Positions 6,567 through 6,628 of a stretch of 6,628 bases of DNA are shown here, in pieces (the first letter of the stretch is position 1; each line of letters begins with the position of its first letter). A model generated the notes under the pieces. It was not told the origin of the DNA. It searched no databases and was given only the letters and a program-made list of their open reading frames with translations. Source of the stretch: an uncultured Actinoplanes sp. (GTDB lineage: Bacteria > Actinomycetota > Actinomycetes > Mycobacteriales > Micromonosporaceae); assembly GCA_934667465.1 (NCBI GenBank), contig CAKUMG010000325.1:1-6628 (forward strand), given 5' to 3'. A program made the position numbers and the translations under genes.

Positions 6567-6628
6567 CCGCCGCGCATGAAAAGGGAATTCCCGTGATCAT
6601 CATGGAACCGCTGCGCGGCGGACGTTTG
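6560..6628 (+). pseudogene. Probable 5'-truncated aldo/keto reductase fragment (runs off the window)
   Basis: In the frame of base 6560, overlapping the last codons of the NACHT gene, translation gives GLTAAHEKGIPVIIMEPLRG and then GRL at the window edge. The block KGIPVIIMEPLRGGRL closely resembles an internal motif of ferredoxin-domain-type aldo/keto reductases (COG1453-like), as I recall it, where it lies near the middle of the protein. Upstream in the same frame the translation becomes arginine/proline-rich noise, with no barrel N-terminus. The fragment therefore seems to lack its first half. Alternatively a short gene starts at GTG 6593, which has AAGGGA 6 nt upstream, or at ATG 6602, but a start inside this motif would be odd. 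Too little sequence is visible to be sure. Confidence 0.5.

Noticed and set aside
6583..6592. GGGAATTCCC perfect palindrome as an operator
   Set aside because: It lies inside the reductase-like reading frame (codons for K-G-I-P) and is only 10 bp, so coding explains it adequately.

Overview
The window reads as chromosomal DNA from a high-GC actinobacterium. GC is high throughout, third codon positions are almost always G or C, and the isocitrate lyase looks like the mycobacterial Icl1 type. A Micromonosporaceae- or Streptomyces-like host would fit, but that placement is inference.

Layout from left to right. (1) Positions 1-203 hold the 3' end of an unrecognised rightward gene. (2) A strong perfect hairpin (212-246) separates it from the convergent glyoxylate-shunt operon. 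(3) On the minus strand, aceA (isocitrate lyase, 1841-3130) is followed by aceB (malate synthase A, 261-1841); stop and start share one base. (4) The 143-bp divergent region 3131-3273 holds the aceA ribosome binding site, a 16-bp tandem direct repeat that forms a 12-codon upstream ORF, and a near-perfect 13-bp inverted repeat (3232-3263). The inverted repeat overlaps candidate promoters on both strands. (5) A RamB/ScfR-type regulator (3274-4716) is transcribed divergently. (6) A membrane-anchored NACHT NTPase of the bacterial NLR-like kind (4803-6566) follows on the plus strand. (7) Immediately after it, in another frame, the last ~70 bases encode what looks like an internal piece of an aldo/keto reductase with no 5' end.

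How the parts work together. AceA and AceB form the glyoxylate bypass, which allows growth on acetate or fatty acids. The divergent RamB homologue is the expected local carbon-source regulator, and the palindrome between them is its most likely operator. The NACHT gene has no metabolic link to the operon and is best seen as an accessory, possibly anti-phage, gene beside it. It appears to lack the C-terminal extension I recall in many actinobacterial relatives, and it abuts a truncated reductase, so its 3' end may be a recombination junction.

I see no tRNA, rRNA, CRISPR array, insertion sequence or attachment site. No gene-free stretch exceeds 300 bases.
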